A stretch of DNA of 64,000 bases from Deinococcus aquatilis DSM 23025 (lineage in GTDB: Bacteria; Deinococcota; Deinococci; Deinococcales; Deinococcaceae): NCBI RefSeq assembly GCF_000378445.1, contig NZ_KB899702.1, positions 62,001-126,000 of the forward strand, given 5' to 3'. The translations under genes and the position numbers were made by a program. Positions within the stretch are counted from its first letter, which is position 1, and the number at the start of each line of letters is the position of its first letter. Below the pieces are notes generated by a model, which saw nothing but the letters and a program-made list of their open reading frames with translations, searched no databases and had not been told where the DNA came from. Shown piece after piece: positions 50,788-59,539 of this stretch.

Positions 50788-53700
50788 ATGACCGCGCCCG
50801 ATCTGGCCCCCAAGTTTCACATTCACCTGCCGGACGGGTCTTGTTGCACCCCTGACGCTCCCAAGATTCCCCGGTTCGCGCACCTGCACCAGCACACGCA
50901 GTACAGCCTGCTGGACGGAGCCGCCAAGCTCAAAGACCTCCTGAAATGGGTCAAGGAAATCACGCCCAACGACCCCGCCTGCGCCATGACCGACCACGGC
51001 AACATGCACGGCGCGGTGCACTTTTACAACTACGCGGTGGGGATGGGCGTCAAGCCGATTCTGGGCTATGAAGCCTACGTGGTGCCCGGATTCGGCACTC
51101 GGCGCGACAAGAAGCCCGGTGTGAGCGGAGAAAAGGGCATCTTTCACCTCACGCTGCTGGCCCGCACCTTCGAGGGTTACCAGAACCTCTGCCGCCTCAG
51201 CTCTCGCGGGTATACCGAGGGCTATTATTACAAGCCGCGCATCGACCACGAACTGCTTCAGGAGCATTCCAAGGGCGTCATCGCCTTTTCGGGCTGCCTC
51301 GGCAGTGAGGTGCAGCAACTGCTGATGCATGGGCGCGAGGCCGAGGCGCGGGAAAGAATGCTGTGGTACCGCGACCTGTTCGGAGAAAACTACTACATCG
51401 AGATTCAGAACCACGGCATCGACCATCAGGCCCGCATCAACCCGATTCTGAAGGCGTGGGCGCAGGAACTCGGCATCGGCATGGTCGCCACCAACGACGG
51501 CCATTACGTGAAAAAAGAGGACGCCTCGGCTCACGATACGTTGCTGGCGATCCAGACCAAAGCCATGCTGGCCGACGAAAACCGCTTCCGCTTTCAGTGC
51601 GACGACTTTTACGTCAAGTCTCTGGACGAGATGCAGGTGGCCCTTCCGGTGGCCGAATGGGGCGAGGAACCCTTCGACAACACCGCCCACATTGCCGCGA
51701 TGTGTGATGTAGAACTGCCAGTGGGCAACAAGCGCGTGTACCAGATGCCCGCGCTGCCCATTCCGCAGGGCCGCACCATGTCCGAGGAACTGCGCGTGCA
51801 GACCTACCGGGGCACGGTCAAACGCTACCCGGCGCACGCCACCGAAAGCCTGCTGCGAGACTACGCGGTGCGCTCTCTGGCCGAACTGGGCGAGGAAGAT
51901 GCGGCGCGTGTCTTGGCCCGCGTGGACGGCTGCGACGCTACCAACTGCGACCTCGAAACCCTGCTGACGCTGATCGCCTTTCTGGGCAGCGAGTGGGAAG
52001 CACGCGGCAAGGCGGCAGGCCAGAAGTACACACCCTATCCGGCACTGGAGCGGATGGAGGCCGAGGCCGCTGCGGGCACGCTGCCGGGATACGCCCACGA
52101 GGATTGCCGCCGGGCACAGAAGCGCGATTCGGATACCTCCATCACTCTGGACCCTGCCGCCGACGACTCCGAAACCACCCGCGCCCACCACCTGCACGCG
52201 CTGACCATCCTGCGCCGCGCCGAATACGAACTGAGCGTCATCAACAACATGGGATTCCCCGATTACCTGCTGATCGTGGCCGATTACATCAACTGGGCCA
52301 AAGATCAGGACATCAGCGTGGGGCCGGGGCGTGGGTCGGGCGCGGGATCGCTGGTGTGCTACGCCATGCGGATCACCAACCTCGATCCCCTCGAATTCGA
52401 TTTGCTGTTCGAGCGCTTTCTGAATCCTGACCGAATCTCCATGCCCGACCTCGATATCGACTTCAACGATGCCCGCCGCACCGAGGTCATCCAGTACGTG
52501 CAGGACAAGTACGGCGAGGACAAGGTGGCCCTGATTTCCACCTTCGGGACGATGGCAAGCAAGGCGTGCCTGAAAGACGTGGCCCGCGTGATGGGGCTGG
52601 AATACGCCAAAGTCGATAAGGTGTCCAAGCTCATTCCGATCAAGTTCGGCAAAAGCTATTCGCTGGAGCAGGCCCGCGAATCGGTGCCCGACATTCAGCA
52701 ACTGCTGGCCGAAGACGCGCAACTGCTGGAAGCCTACGAGTTCGCGCAGAAGCTGGAAGGGCTGACCCGCCACGCCTCGGTGCACGCAGCGGGGGTGGTC
52801 ATCGGGCGCGACAAATTGACTGATCTGGTGCCTGTGATGCGCGATACGTCGGGCGTGGGCATGGTCTGTCAGTACGACATGAAGGCCGTGGAAGACATCG
52901 GCCTCATCAAGATGGACTTTCTGGGCCTGCGAACCCTGTCTTTTCTGGATGAAGCCAAGCGGATTCTGCGCGAATCTCGGCCCGAATTCAGAGAAAAGGA
53001 CATCGACTTCGACGCCATTCCCTTCGACGACGAAAAGACCTTTGAACTCCTGTCGCGGGGCGATACCAAAGGCGTGTTTCAGCTCGAAGGCGCGGGGATT
53101 GCCGACGCGTCCCGCCGCCTGAAGCCCCGGCGGTTGGCCGACATCATCGCGTTGTCGGCGCTATACCGCCCCGGCCCGATGGAAAATATTCCGACCTACG
53201 TGCGCCGCCACCACGGTCTGGAACAGGTGGACTACGTGCGCGACGGCTTTCCCAACAGCGCCCAGTGGCTGGAAAAAATCCTGGCCGAAACCTACGGCAT
53301 TCCCGTCTATCAGGAACAGATCATGCAGATTGCTTCTGAGGTGGCCGGATTCAGTCTGGGTGGAGCCGACCTGCTGCGCCGAGCGATGGGGAAGAAGGAC
53401 ACGGCGGAAATGGCAAGGCAGCGTCAGATCTTTGTAGACGGAGCAGAGAAGAAGAATGTGCCCAAGGAAGAAGGCAATAAACTCTTCGATTTGCTGGATG
53501 CGTTTGCGAATTACGGGTTCAATAAGTCACACTCAGCGGCTTACGGCGTGATCAGTTATCAAACCGCTTGGCTGAAAGCAAACTACCCCGTGGAGTTTAT
53601 GGCGGCTCTGCTAACCGTAGAGAGGCGCGATTCCGACAAAGTGGCCGAGTACGTTTCTGATGCCCGCAAGATGGACGTGCGGGTGTTGCCGCCTGACATC

Positions 53701-54810
53701 AACCGTTCCAATGCCGATTTTGCGGTAGAAGGCGAGGAAATCTACTTCGGAATGTACGCCATCAAGGGGCTGGGCGAGGCCGCCGTTCTGAAGATTCTGG
53801 AGGAACGCGAGCGGGCCGGAACCTTCAAATCTCTGGCCGATTTCTGCTCGCGTCTGGGCAGCAAGGTCTGCAACCGCAAGGCGCTGGAAAGCCTGATCAA
53901 GTCGGGGGCCTTCGACCTGTTTGGAGAGCGGCGTCAACTGATGGAAAGCCTGGAAGACGCGATGGAGGATGCGGCTGGCGCAGCAGAAATCAACGCCCGC
54001 GCCCAGAGCGGCATGAGCATGATGTTCGGTGCCGAAGAGGTGAAAAAGGAGCGGCCCCTCAGAACGGGTGTGGACGCCTACACCGACCTTCAGCGCCTCT
54101 CTATCGAGAAAGAAGCGCTGGGGCTGTACATTTCCGGCCACCCGCTGGAGCAGCACGAGGGCCTGCGTGAGGCCGCGAGTTGCCGCATCAGCGACCTTGA
54201 TTCATGGTTTACCACCCAGAATGTGGCCCCCGGCAAACGCATCAAGGCGGTATTGGCGGGCATGATCGAAAACGTGGTCAAAAAGCCCACCAAATCGGGC
54301 GGCATGATGGCCCGCTTCATTCTGGCCGACGAGTCCGGGCAGACCGAACTGGTGGCCTTTTCCCGCGCCTATGACCGCATTCAGGACAAATTGGTCAACG
54401 ATATGCCCGCGCTGGTGATCGTGGAACTGGAATCGGAAGACGGCGGCCTGCGGGCTATTGCCGAAGAAGTGGTGAGCGTGGAGCAACTGGCGGAAGTGCC
54501 CAAAGTCATGTACGTGACCATCGACCTGGAAACCGCCAGCCCCGATGCGGTGGGTGAGTTTCAGAGCGTGCTGGACGAACACGCGGGCAACATGCCGACC
54601 TACCTGCGTCTGGAGACGCCCGAACAGTTCGTGGTCTATCAACTTGATCACGCGATGGGCAGCCCACAGGCCATTAAGGTGCTGAACCAGACTTTCCCCT
54701 GGGCTGAGGCGTACCTTGCCTACGACCAGCAAACGATTCTGGGCCGGTTCGCGCCCAAGCCGCCCGCCTGGATGAACAAACAGGGTGGCGGGCGGGGCAT
54801 GCAGGCTTGA
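50788..54810 (+). CDS. dnaE: DNA polymerase III alpha subunit
   Basis: The 1340-residue replicative polymerase. It has an N-terminal PHP domain (about 30-300; HLHQHTQYSLLDGAAKL, MTDHGNMHGAVHFY), palm with catalytic Asp residues in MPDLDIDFNDARR (about 552), thumb/fingers (QLEGAGIADASRRLKPRRL; ALYRPGPMENIPTYVRR), helix-hairpin-helix region and a C-terminal OB fold (about 1150-1235). It is longer than E. coli DnaE, with an insertion between about 335 and 450. TAGACT 6 bases before the ATG suggests a leaderless mRNA. A stretch at 53400-53600 is distinctly AT-richer and encodes the conserved FNKSHSAAY region. Confidence 0.96.
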   Translation: MTAPDLAPKFHIHLPDGSCCTPDAPKIPRFAHLHQHTQYSLLDGAAKLKDLLKWVKEITPNDPACAMTDHGNMHGAVHFYNYAVGMGVKPILGYEAYVVPGFGTRRDKKPGVSGEKGIFHLTLLARTFEGYQNLCRLSSRGYTEGYYYKPRIDHELLQEHSKGVIAFSGCLGSEVQQLLMHGREAEARERMLWYRDLFGENYYIEIQNHGIDHQARINPILKAWAQELGIGMVATNDGHYVKKEDASAHDTLLAIQTKAMLADENRFRFQCDDFYVKSLDEMQVALPVAEWGEEPFDNTAHIAAMCDVELPVGNKRVYQMPALPIPQGRTMSEELRVQTYRGTVKRYPAHATESLLRDYAVRSLAELGEEDAARVLARVDGCDATNCDLETLLTLIAFLGSEWEARGKAAGQKYTPYPALERMEAEAAAGTLPGYAHEDCRRAQKRDSDTSITLDPAADDSETTRAHHLHALTILRRAEYELSVINNMGFPDYLLIVADYINWAKDQDISVGPGRGSGAGSLVCYAMRITNLDPLEFDLLFERFLNPDRISMPDLDIDFNDARRTEVIQYVQDKYGEDKVALISTFGTMASKACLKDVARVMGLEYAKVDKVSKLIPIKFGKSYSLEQARESVPDIQQLLAEDAQLLEAYEFAQKLEGLTRHASVHAAGVVIGRDKLTDLVPVMRDTSGVGMVCQYDMKAVEDIGLIKMDFLGLRTLSFLDEAKRILRESRPEFREKDIDFDAIPFDDEKTFELLSRGDTKGVFQLEGAGIADASRRLKPRRLADIIALSALYRPGPMENIPTYVRRHHGLEQVDYVRDGFPNSAQWLEKILAETYGIPVYQEQIMQIASEVAGFSLGGADLLRRAMGKKDTAEMARQRQIFVDGAEKKNVPKEEGNKLFDLLDAFANYGFNKSHSAAYGVISYQTAWLKANYPVEFMAALLTVERRDSDKVAEYVSDARKMDVRVLPPDINRSNADFAVEGEEIYFGMYAIKGLGEAAVLKILEERERAGTFKSLADFCSRLGSKVCNRKALESLIKSGAFDLFGERRQLMESLEDAMEDAAGAAEINARAQSGMSMMFGAEEVKKERPLRTGVDAYTDLQRLSIEKEALGLYISGHPLEQHEGLREAASCRISDLDSWFTTQNVAPGKRIKAVLAGMIENVVKKPTKSGGMMARFILADESGQTELVAFSRAYDRIQDKLVNDMPALVIVELESEDGGLRAIAEEVVSVEQLAEVPKVMYVTIDLETASPDAVGEFQSVLDEHAGNMPTYLRLETPEQFVVYQLDHAMGSPQAIKVLNQTFPWAEAYLAYDQQTILGRFAPKPPAWMNKQGGGRGMQA

Positions 54811-54855
54811 GGGGCAGCTTGTCCTAGAGTTCCCAGCGGGCGGCGAAATCAGCGC

Positions 54856-55935
54856 TCAGGCAAATTGCCGGGTCATCAGTAGCAGCTTCAGTTCGTGCGG
54901 GCTGGTGGCCGTGTGCATGGCGTCTTCCTCGCTCATCAGGCCCGTTGCCACCAACTCGGCCAGGTGCTGATCGAAGGTGTGCATTCCGCGCATACCGCCT
55001 TCCAGAAGCGCCTGCTTGATTTCCTCGGTGCGGTTGGGGTCCTTGATGCACTCGCGCACGGTGGGCGTTCCCAGCATGATTTCCATGCCCAGCACGCGCC
55101 CGCCGCCCAGCTTGGGCAGGAGGCGCTGGCTGACCACGCCCACGATGGTTTCGGACAGGCCCAGCCGAATCTGCTCGCGCTCGTGGGGGGCGAAAAAGTC
55201 GATAATGCGGTTCACGGTTCGCACAGCGTCCTGGGTGTGCAGCGTCGAGAACACCAGGTGTCCGGTCTGAGCCGCGCTCAGTGCCGCTTCGACCGTCTCC
55301 TTGTCACGCATCTCTCCGATCAGGATCACGTCGGGGTCCTGGCGCATACTGGCCCGCAATCCGGCGGCAAAACTGAGGGTGTCGCTGCCCAGTTCGCGCT
55401 GGGAAATCAGGCCCAATTTATCGCTGTGCATGATCTCGATGGGGTCTTCCAGCGTCACGATATTCACGGGTTGGGTGGTATTGATGTAGTCGATGATGCT
55501 GGCCAGGGTGGTGGTTTTGCCGCTTCCAGTCGGCCCTGTCACCAGCACCAGACCGCGCTCGTGGCCTGCCAGACCCTCGAAGGTGGCGGCGGGCAGGCCC
55601 AGATCGGCAAAGCTGGGAATGGGCTTGTTCTCGATGACGCGCATGATCAGGCCCACCGAGCCGCGCTGGTGGTAGGCATTGACCCGGAAACGGGCCACGC
55701 CGGGCACACCGTAGGCAAAATCGGCGTCGCGGCGCGTCTGAAAGTCTTCCCACATGCCGGGGCGCGGCATCATTTCGGTGGCAAAGGTGGCGACATGTTC
55801 AGGACTCAGGCGCGTTTCACCAAAGCGCCGGATTTCGCCGTTGATGCGGCCAGCAGGAGCACTCCCGGCCCGCAGATGAATATCGCTGGCTCCTTCTCGA
55901 ACCATGACGGCCAGCAGTTCCTTCAGCACACTCAT
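54856..55935 (-). CDS. PilT-like type IV pilus retraction ATPase
   Basis: A 359-residue hexameric secretion-type ATPase. Marks are GASDIHLRAGSAPAGRINGEI at the N-terminus, Walker A GPTGSGKTTT (about 135), the Asp box and Walker B (DVILIGEMRDKETVEAAL), and the His box (TGHLVFSTLHTQDA). The C-terminal TPTVRECIKD replaces the AIRNLIRE retraction motif of classical PilT, so it may be a PilT paralogue with a modified role. TACTGT 7 bases before the ATG suggests a leaderless start. No other pilus genes are adjacent. Confidence 0.88.
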   Translation of the reverse strand: MSVLKELLAVMVREGASDIHLRAGSAPAGRINGEIRRFGETRLSPEHVATFATEMMPRPGMWEDFQTRRDADFAYGVPGVARFRVNAYHQRGSVGLIMRVIENKPIPSFADLGLPAATFEGLAGHERGLVLVTGPTGSGKTTTLASIIDYINTTQPVNIVTLEDPIEIMHSDKLGLISQRELGSDTLSFAAGLRASMRQDPDVILIGEMRDKETVEAALSAAQTGHLVFSTLHTQDAVRTVNRIIDFFAPHEREQIRLGLSETIVGVVSQRLLPKLGGGRVLGMEIMLGTPTVRECIKDPNRTEEIKQALLEGGMRGMHTFDQHLAELVATGLMSEEDAMHTATSPHELKLLLMTRQFA

Positions 55936-56053
55936 ACCGTGCACAGTAGCGGCGGGCCTCTTACAGCTTTCCCCCAGTCAGGGGGGTGAGGGGCGTGCGT
56001 TCGGATGCGAGCCTGAGCGGCCCTGCCTCATCCCAGTGGGGACTCAGGGCAGC

Positions 56054-56644
56054 CTAACTGGAGCGGCCTGCTTTCAGCTTGCGGCTCTCTATGTCGGCGT
56101 GCTGCGTGAGGTATTGCAGCCAGCCCTTGGCGGTCAGCGGGCCGAAATCGTTATGTTCGATCTTCAGGTCGTCGTTGGGTGCGGCGGTGTGCAGTTGCCG
56201 CGCCAGGTCCACGCTGCGGGCGCGGGTCTGAGACAGCAGGTCTTGCAGTTCACTGAGGGTGGCCTCACTGGGCGGGCGGTAGGGGCTGTATTCGTCGCGC
56301 TCGTAGGGCCGCTGCCCCAGCGCCACACGCAGGCGATTCTGACCCCAGCGTTCTATGCCGATAATGTGCGCCAGCACGTCCCGGTTGCCTTCCGTATCGG
56401 CGGCACGGCTGGCCCGCCCGGTCAGCATCATGCCGCCCCGCTCCAGCGCCTGCCCCAGCCCTGCATAACTGGCATTGCGGGCGGGCCGCTCTATCAGTTG
56501 TGCGGCCACGAGGCCCTTGACCTGCTGGCCCACGCCCTCTCCGTCTTTGCTGCGGCTGCGGGCCAACAGTGCCGCCACTCCCACGGCAGCCACCGTGACC
56601 ACGACAGGAACGATGGGAATAGATGGAGTGGGTTTGGAGGTCAT
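56054..56644 (-). CDS. Membrane-anchored DinB-like protein
   Basis: A 196-residue protein with one N-terminal membrane segment (IPIVPVVVTVAAVGVAALLARS) followed by a helical domain with features of the DinB/YfiT four-helix bundle (DVLAHIIGIERWGQNRLRVALG; SVDLARQLHTAAPNDDLKIEHNDFGPLTAKGWLQYLTQHADIE). The conserved His near the end could be a metal ligand. DinB-like proteins are greatly expanded in Deinococcus; most are thiol transferases or of unknown activity. TAGACT 7 bases upstream supports the start at 56644. The membrane anchor is unusual for the family. Confidence 0.7.
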   Translation of the reverse strand: MTSKPTPSIPIVPVVVTVAAVGVAALLARSRSKDGEGVGQQVKGLVAAQLIERPARNASYAGLGQALERGGMMLTGRASRAADTEGNRDVLAHIIGIERWGQNRLRVALGQRPYERDEYSPYRPPSEATLSELQDLLSQTRARSVDLARQLHTAAPNDDLKIEHNDFGPLTAKGWLQYLTQHADIESRKLKAGRSS

Positions 56645-56772
56645 GCCTGTCAGTCTAGAGCAGTTCTGCGCACGACACTGAAAAAAGTTCTTCATCTGTC
56701 GGCGTTCCTTCTGTGCAGGAGCACGACTGCCCGCTTTGCCCGGAAGAGTGCGCGATGTCCATCTGTGTCTAT

Positions 56773-57348
56773 TCATCCCGCTGTGTCGATCACTCCTCCC
56801 GGCGTGCCGATCAGCGCCGCAGAGGAATCGGCGGGACAGGGCAACTGGCCGCAGAGCATCAGGCCATGTGCCAGCGTGAATTCGGGCAAGTCCAGATGTA
56901 GCCCGCGTGCACCCCAGCCAAAGCCCTTGCCCACTCTGCCGCCCCTGCGGTCTGCGGCCACGCAGGCCAGCACCGCTGCCTGGGCACCTTCCGGCTTCAG
57001 TTTCGGCTCGCCGTGCAGCGCCATTTTGGAGAGGTTGGCCCCCGCGACCTCTGTCAGTCGCCAGTACCAGCCCTCTTTGTTCAGGTTGGGCACATAGAGC
57101 GTCAGGCCGGACTGCAAAGCCAGCTTTCGCAGCGGCATCAGCACCCGGTCGGCCCCCACGATCAGGGTATGCAGCGGCGCGACATCTGGGTGCTTCAGCA
57201 GGTGCCCCGCCGCCTCCCGCGCCCCCGTAAAGTTGGGATGGTGGCCGTGCGGCGGCAACGGATAGGCACACAGCCGCGCCCGTTCCAGTGCGTTCCAGAC
57301 GGCAGTGCGGTGTGCGCCCGCCGTAACAGAGGATGGAGGAGAGGTCAT
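56773..57348 (-). CDS. 5-formyltetrahydrofolate cyclo-ligase family protein
   Basis: A 191-residue protein with the family's C-terminal glycine-rich motif in modified form (GGRVGKGFGWGARGL; usual form RLGKGGGFYDR). The N-terminal part (GAREAAGHLLKHPDVAPLHTLIVGADRVLMPLRKLALQSG) also fits COG0212-type proteins. The classical enzyme converts 5-formyl-THF to methenyl-THF; the altered motif, with Trp-Gly in place of Tyr-Asp, leaves activity uncertain. The first ATG (57363) is only 5 codons upstream and is an alternative start. Confidence 0.7.
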   Translation of the reverse strand: MTSPPSSVTAGAHRTAVWNALERARLCAYPLPPHGHHPNFTGAREAAGHLLKHPDVAPLHTLIVGADRVLMPLRKLALQSGLTLYVPNLNKEGWYWRLTEVAGANLSKMALHGEPKLKPEGAQAAVLACVAADRRGGRVGKGFGWGARGLHLDLPEFTLAHGLMLCGQLPCPADSSAALIGTPGGVIDTAG

Positions 57349-57434
57349 CGGTGCAAGGAGCATAGCCGGGAAATAGCCGTAGCCCCGGCAGGCAGATTGG
57401 TTTAATAGAACGGATGGTTATATAGTGGACGGGA

Positions 57435-57665
57435 ATGGCGCAAGAGACAAAACAATTTCTGTCGTGGGTGCTGGGCTGGCTGGCTTCTCTTGCCCTGTGG
57501 GTCTGCGCCTCGCGCTCCGGGTGGGCAGCCTGGATTCAGTTTGCAGGTGAGGTCTTGGTTGTCGTTATCGGGGTAGATATCGCCCAGACCATTGCCACGT
57601 GGATCAAGATGAAGCAGGCGGGCCGGGTTACCTGGCTCAACCCTCAGGGTAAGCCGCGCCTCTAA
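57435..57665 (+). CDS. Small membrane protein (76 aa)
   Basis: Two hydrophobic helices (FLSWVLGWLASLALWVCAS; AWIQFAGEVLVVVIGVDIAQTIATWI) and a basic, cytoplasmic C-terminus (GRVTWLNPQGKPRL). TATAGT lies 8 bases before the ATG, and TTGTTT-type sequences are absent, so it is transcribed with little or no leader. Function unknown. Confidence 0.65.
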   Translation: MAQETKQFLSWVLGWLASLALWVCASRSGWAAWIQFAGEVLVVVIGVDIAQTIATWIKMKQAGRVTWLNPQGKPRL

Positions 57666-57850
57666 CTACGGCCAGATGACCGTTGCGGTATTTCGCAGAA
57701 ACCGCTCCAGCCGTCCACGCCATCTGACCGTACTGTTGCCGTCTCTCGCTCTGCTCGGCTTCTCTCAAGATCAACACTGCTGTACTCAGCCGTTCTGGAT
57801 CTGATCAGAAAAGGCAGATCTGCGCCCCAGCTCTCCTGTAATTTCATACA

Positions 57851-58582
57851 GTGAACGCCGTGACCTTTCCCCTGACCAAGCGTTTTACCGACGCCCTGCA
57901 ACTCGCGCACAAATGGCATGTAGGCCAGTACCGCAAAGGCACGCTGACGCCGTATTTATCCCATCTGTTGGGAGTGGCGTCGGTGGCGCTGGAATTTGGC
58001 GCGACGGAAAACGAAGCCATTGCCGCCCTGCTGCACGACGCGCTGGAAGATGGGCCGGAGAATCTGACGGTGAATGTCAAAAAGCGAGCGAAAACGCGTG
58101 AGAAGTTGGATACACAAATTCAGGACAAATTTGGCGATGGAGTTGCCGCTCTGGTCCGTGGAGCCACCGAAGAAAACCCTCTGATAGACGGAGAAAAAGC
58201 GCCCTGGGATAAGCGCAAGCTGACCTACCTCGCCAAACTCGATCACGAGGAGGCCAGTTCGCTCTTGGTCAGTGCCTCCGACAAACTGCACAACGCCCGC
58301 ACCATCCTGACCGATGTGCTGACTGAAGGCACGACGCCGGAAGCGCGGGAAGCCTTCTTCAACCGGTTCAGTCAGGGCCGTGAGGGAACCTTGCAGTATT
58401 ACCGCCTGCTGGCCGATGCCTATAAACGAGCAGAAGGTGCAGCCGGGCGGCCCCGTCTACAGGCCCTCTTTGCCGAACTGGAGCGCACAGTGTCGGCCCT
58501 GGAAACGGCCTGCGGCGTGACGGCAGAGGAAGTGCGTGGCTACGCCTCGTTGCGGCCTGCCAGTATCGAGGATGCCCAATAA
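57851..58582 (+). CDS. HD-domain phosphohydrolase, SpoT/MESH1-like
   Basis: A 243-residue HD protein. The metal-binding pattern is H in SHLLGVASVALE, HD in IAALLHDALEDG and the late Asp in VSASDKLHNARTIL, as in small (p)ppGpp hydrolases and the N-terminal half of SpoT. No synthetase domain. It may hydrolyse an alarmone, but the substrate is not proven by sequence. GTG start at 57851; no ribosome-binding site is evident. Confidence 0.8.
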   Translation: MNAVTFPLTKRFTDALQLAHKWHVGQYRKGTLTPYLSHLLGVASVALEFGATENEAIAALLHDALEDGPENLTVNVKKRAKTREKLDTQIQDKFGDGVAALVRGATEENPLIDGEKAPWDKRKLTYLAKLDHEEASSLLVSASDKLHNARTILTDVLTEGTTPEAREAFFNRFSQGREGTLQYYRLLADAYKRAEGAAGRPRLQALFAELERTVSALETACGVTAEEVRGYASLRPASIEDAQ

Positions 58583-58604
58583 AAAAAACCCGCGCTAGGC
58601 GGGC
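58581..58604 (-). terminator. Terminator of tRNA-Lys
   Basis: On the minus strand: stem CCCGC (58603-58599) / GCGGG (58593-58589), 5-base loop, then eight T (58588-58581). It overlaps the end of the convergent HD-domain gene. Confidence 0.75.
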
Positions 58605-58611
58605 TTAACTG

Positions 58612-58687
<76 letters not shown>

Positions 58688-58776
58688 AAAAACTTGGCTG
58701 CCCAGCATCAGACAGGGCGAAAGGGAGTATAAGGAGTCTCCCTGACCCTGTCAAGGGTAGCTGAGCAGTGTCAGCT

Positions 58777-59364
58777 CTACTTCGGTAGCGTGCGCCCCAG
58801 CACGGCGGCGCTGAGGCCGAGGCCCAGGCCGTAGGCCAGATGTGCGCCCAGACGGTTGCCGTGCGTTTTGGCGTCTCCTGCGCGGGGGCCGTCTTGCAGG
58901 CCCAGCAGCGGCGTGATGGTTTCGTCTAGCAGCAGCCACAGTCCCGCGCCCCACAGGATTCCTGTGGCGGGACCCTGATGCCGTGCCAGAACCGCCCCAT
59001 AAGCTGCGCCGCCCAGAACCCCTGTGGCCCAGTGCACCGCCTCACTCAGCGCCTGCCGCGTGCCCTGTTCCGGCGTCTGATGCGTGATGGCCGTATACAG
59101 GTGCCGTCCCATCGCGGCGGTGCTGCTCTCGCCGTTTTCGTGCGTCTGTCCCAGCGGGCTGATGACATCGGTATCTGGCTGGGGCGGTCCACTCTCCTCT
59201 TGCGGTGCTCCGGCTACCAACGGGGCCACACGCACCCAGTATTGACCCATCAGGAGCGTGCCCACCGCGCCTGCACCGAGGCCGATCAGAGCGTCACGGT
59301 AAGCGCGGGAAGTTGGAGGAGTGGGGCGCAGCAGAGCGCGGGCCGCAGTCAGCAGAGCAGGCAT
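58777..59364 (-). CDS. Membrane protein of unknown function (195 aa)
   Basis: Four hydrophobic segments (LIGLGAGAVGTLLMGQYWV; GVLGGAAYGAVLA; ATGILWGAGLWLLLDETITPLLGL; LAYGLGLGLSAAVLG) separated by a polar loop rich in Glu, Pro and Thr. The pattern recalls DUF1440-like small membrane proteins, but identity is not certain. TAGGGT lies 5 bases before the ATG. Confidence 0.65.
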   Translation of the reverse strand: MPALLTAARALLRPTPPTSRAYRDALIGLGAGAVGTLLMGQYWVRVAPLVAGAPQEESGPPQPDTDVISPLGQTHENGESSTAAMGRHLYTAITHQTPEQGTRQALSEAVHWATGVLGGAAYGAVLARHQGPATGILWGAGLWLLLDETITPLLGLQDGPRAGDAKTHGNRLGAHLAYGLGLGLSAAVLGRTLPK

Positions 59365-59539
59365 GGCTTACCCTACGGCTCAGCTTGCTTCACAGGAATT
59401 TATCTGGCCCCAATACAGGCCTAATTGGGCAGTGGGAAGTGAATTTTTGGGAGTGGAAGAGGTGTACTGGCCGGAGAATTTTTGCTGCACATCGGTTCAA
59501 AAAGTTTGGATTTGTCGGCCTGCTCTGATGTGTCCAGAG

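Noticed and set aside
50737..52785. Long open frame antisense to dnaE (about 682 codons)
   Set aside because: Same GC-rich shadow effect; composition (excess His, Gln, Val, Gly) is typical of antisense frames and no motif is seen.
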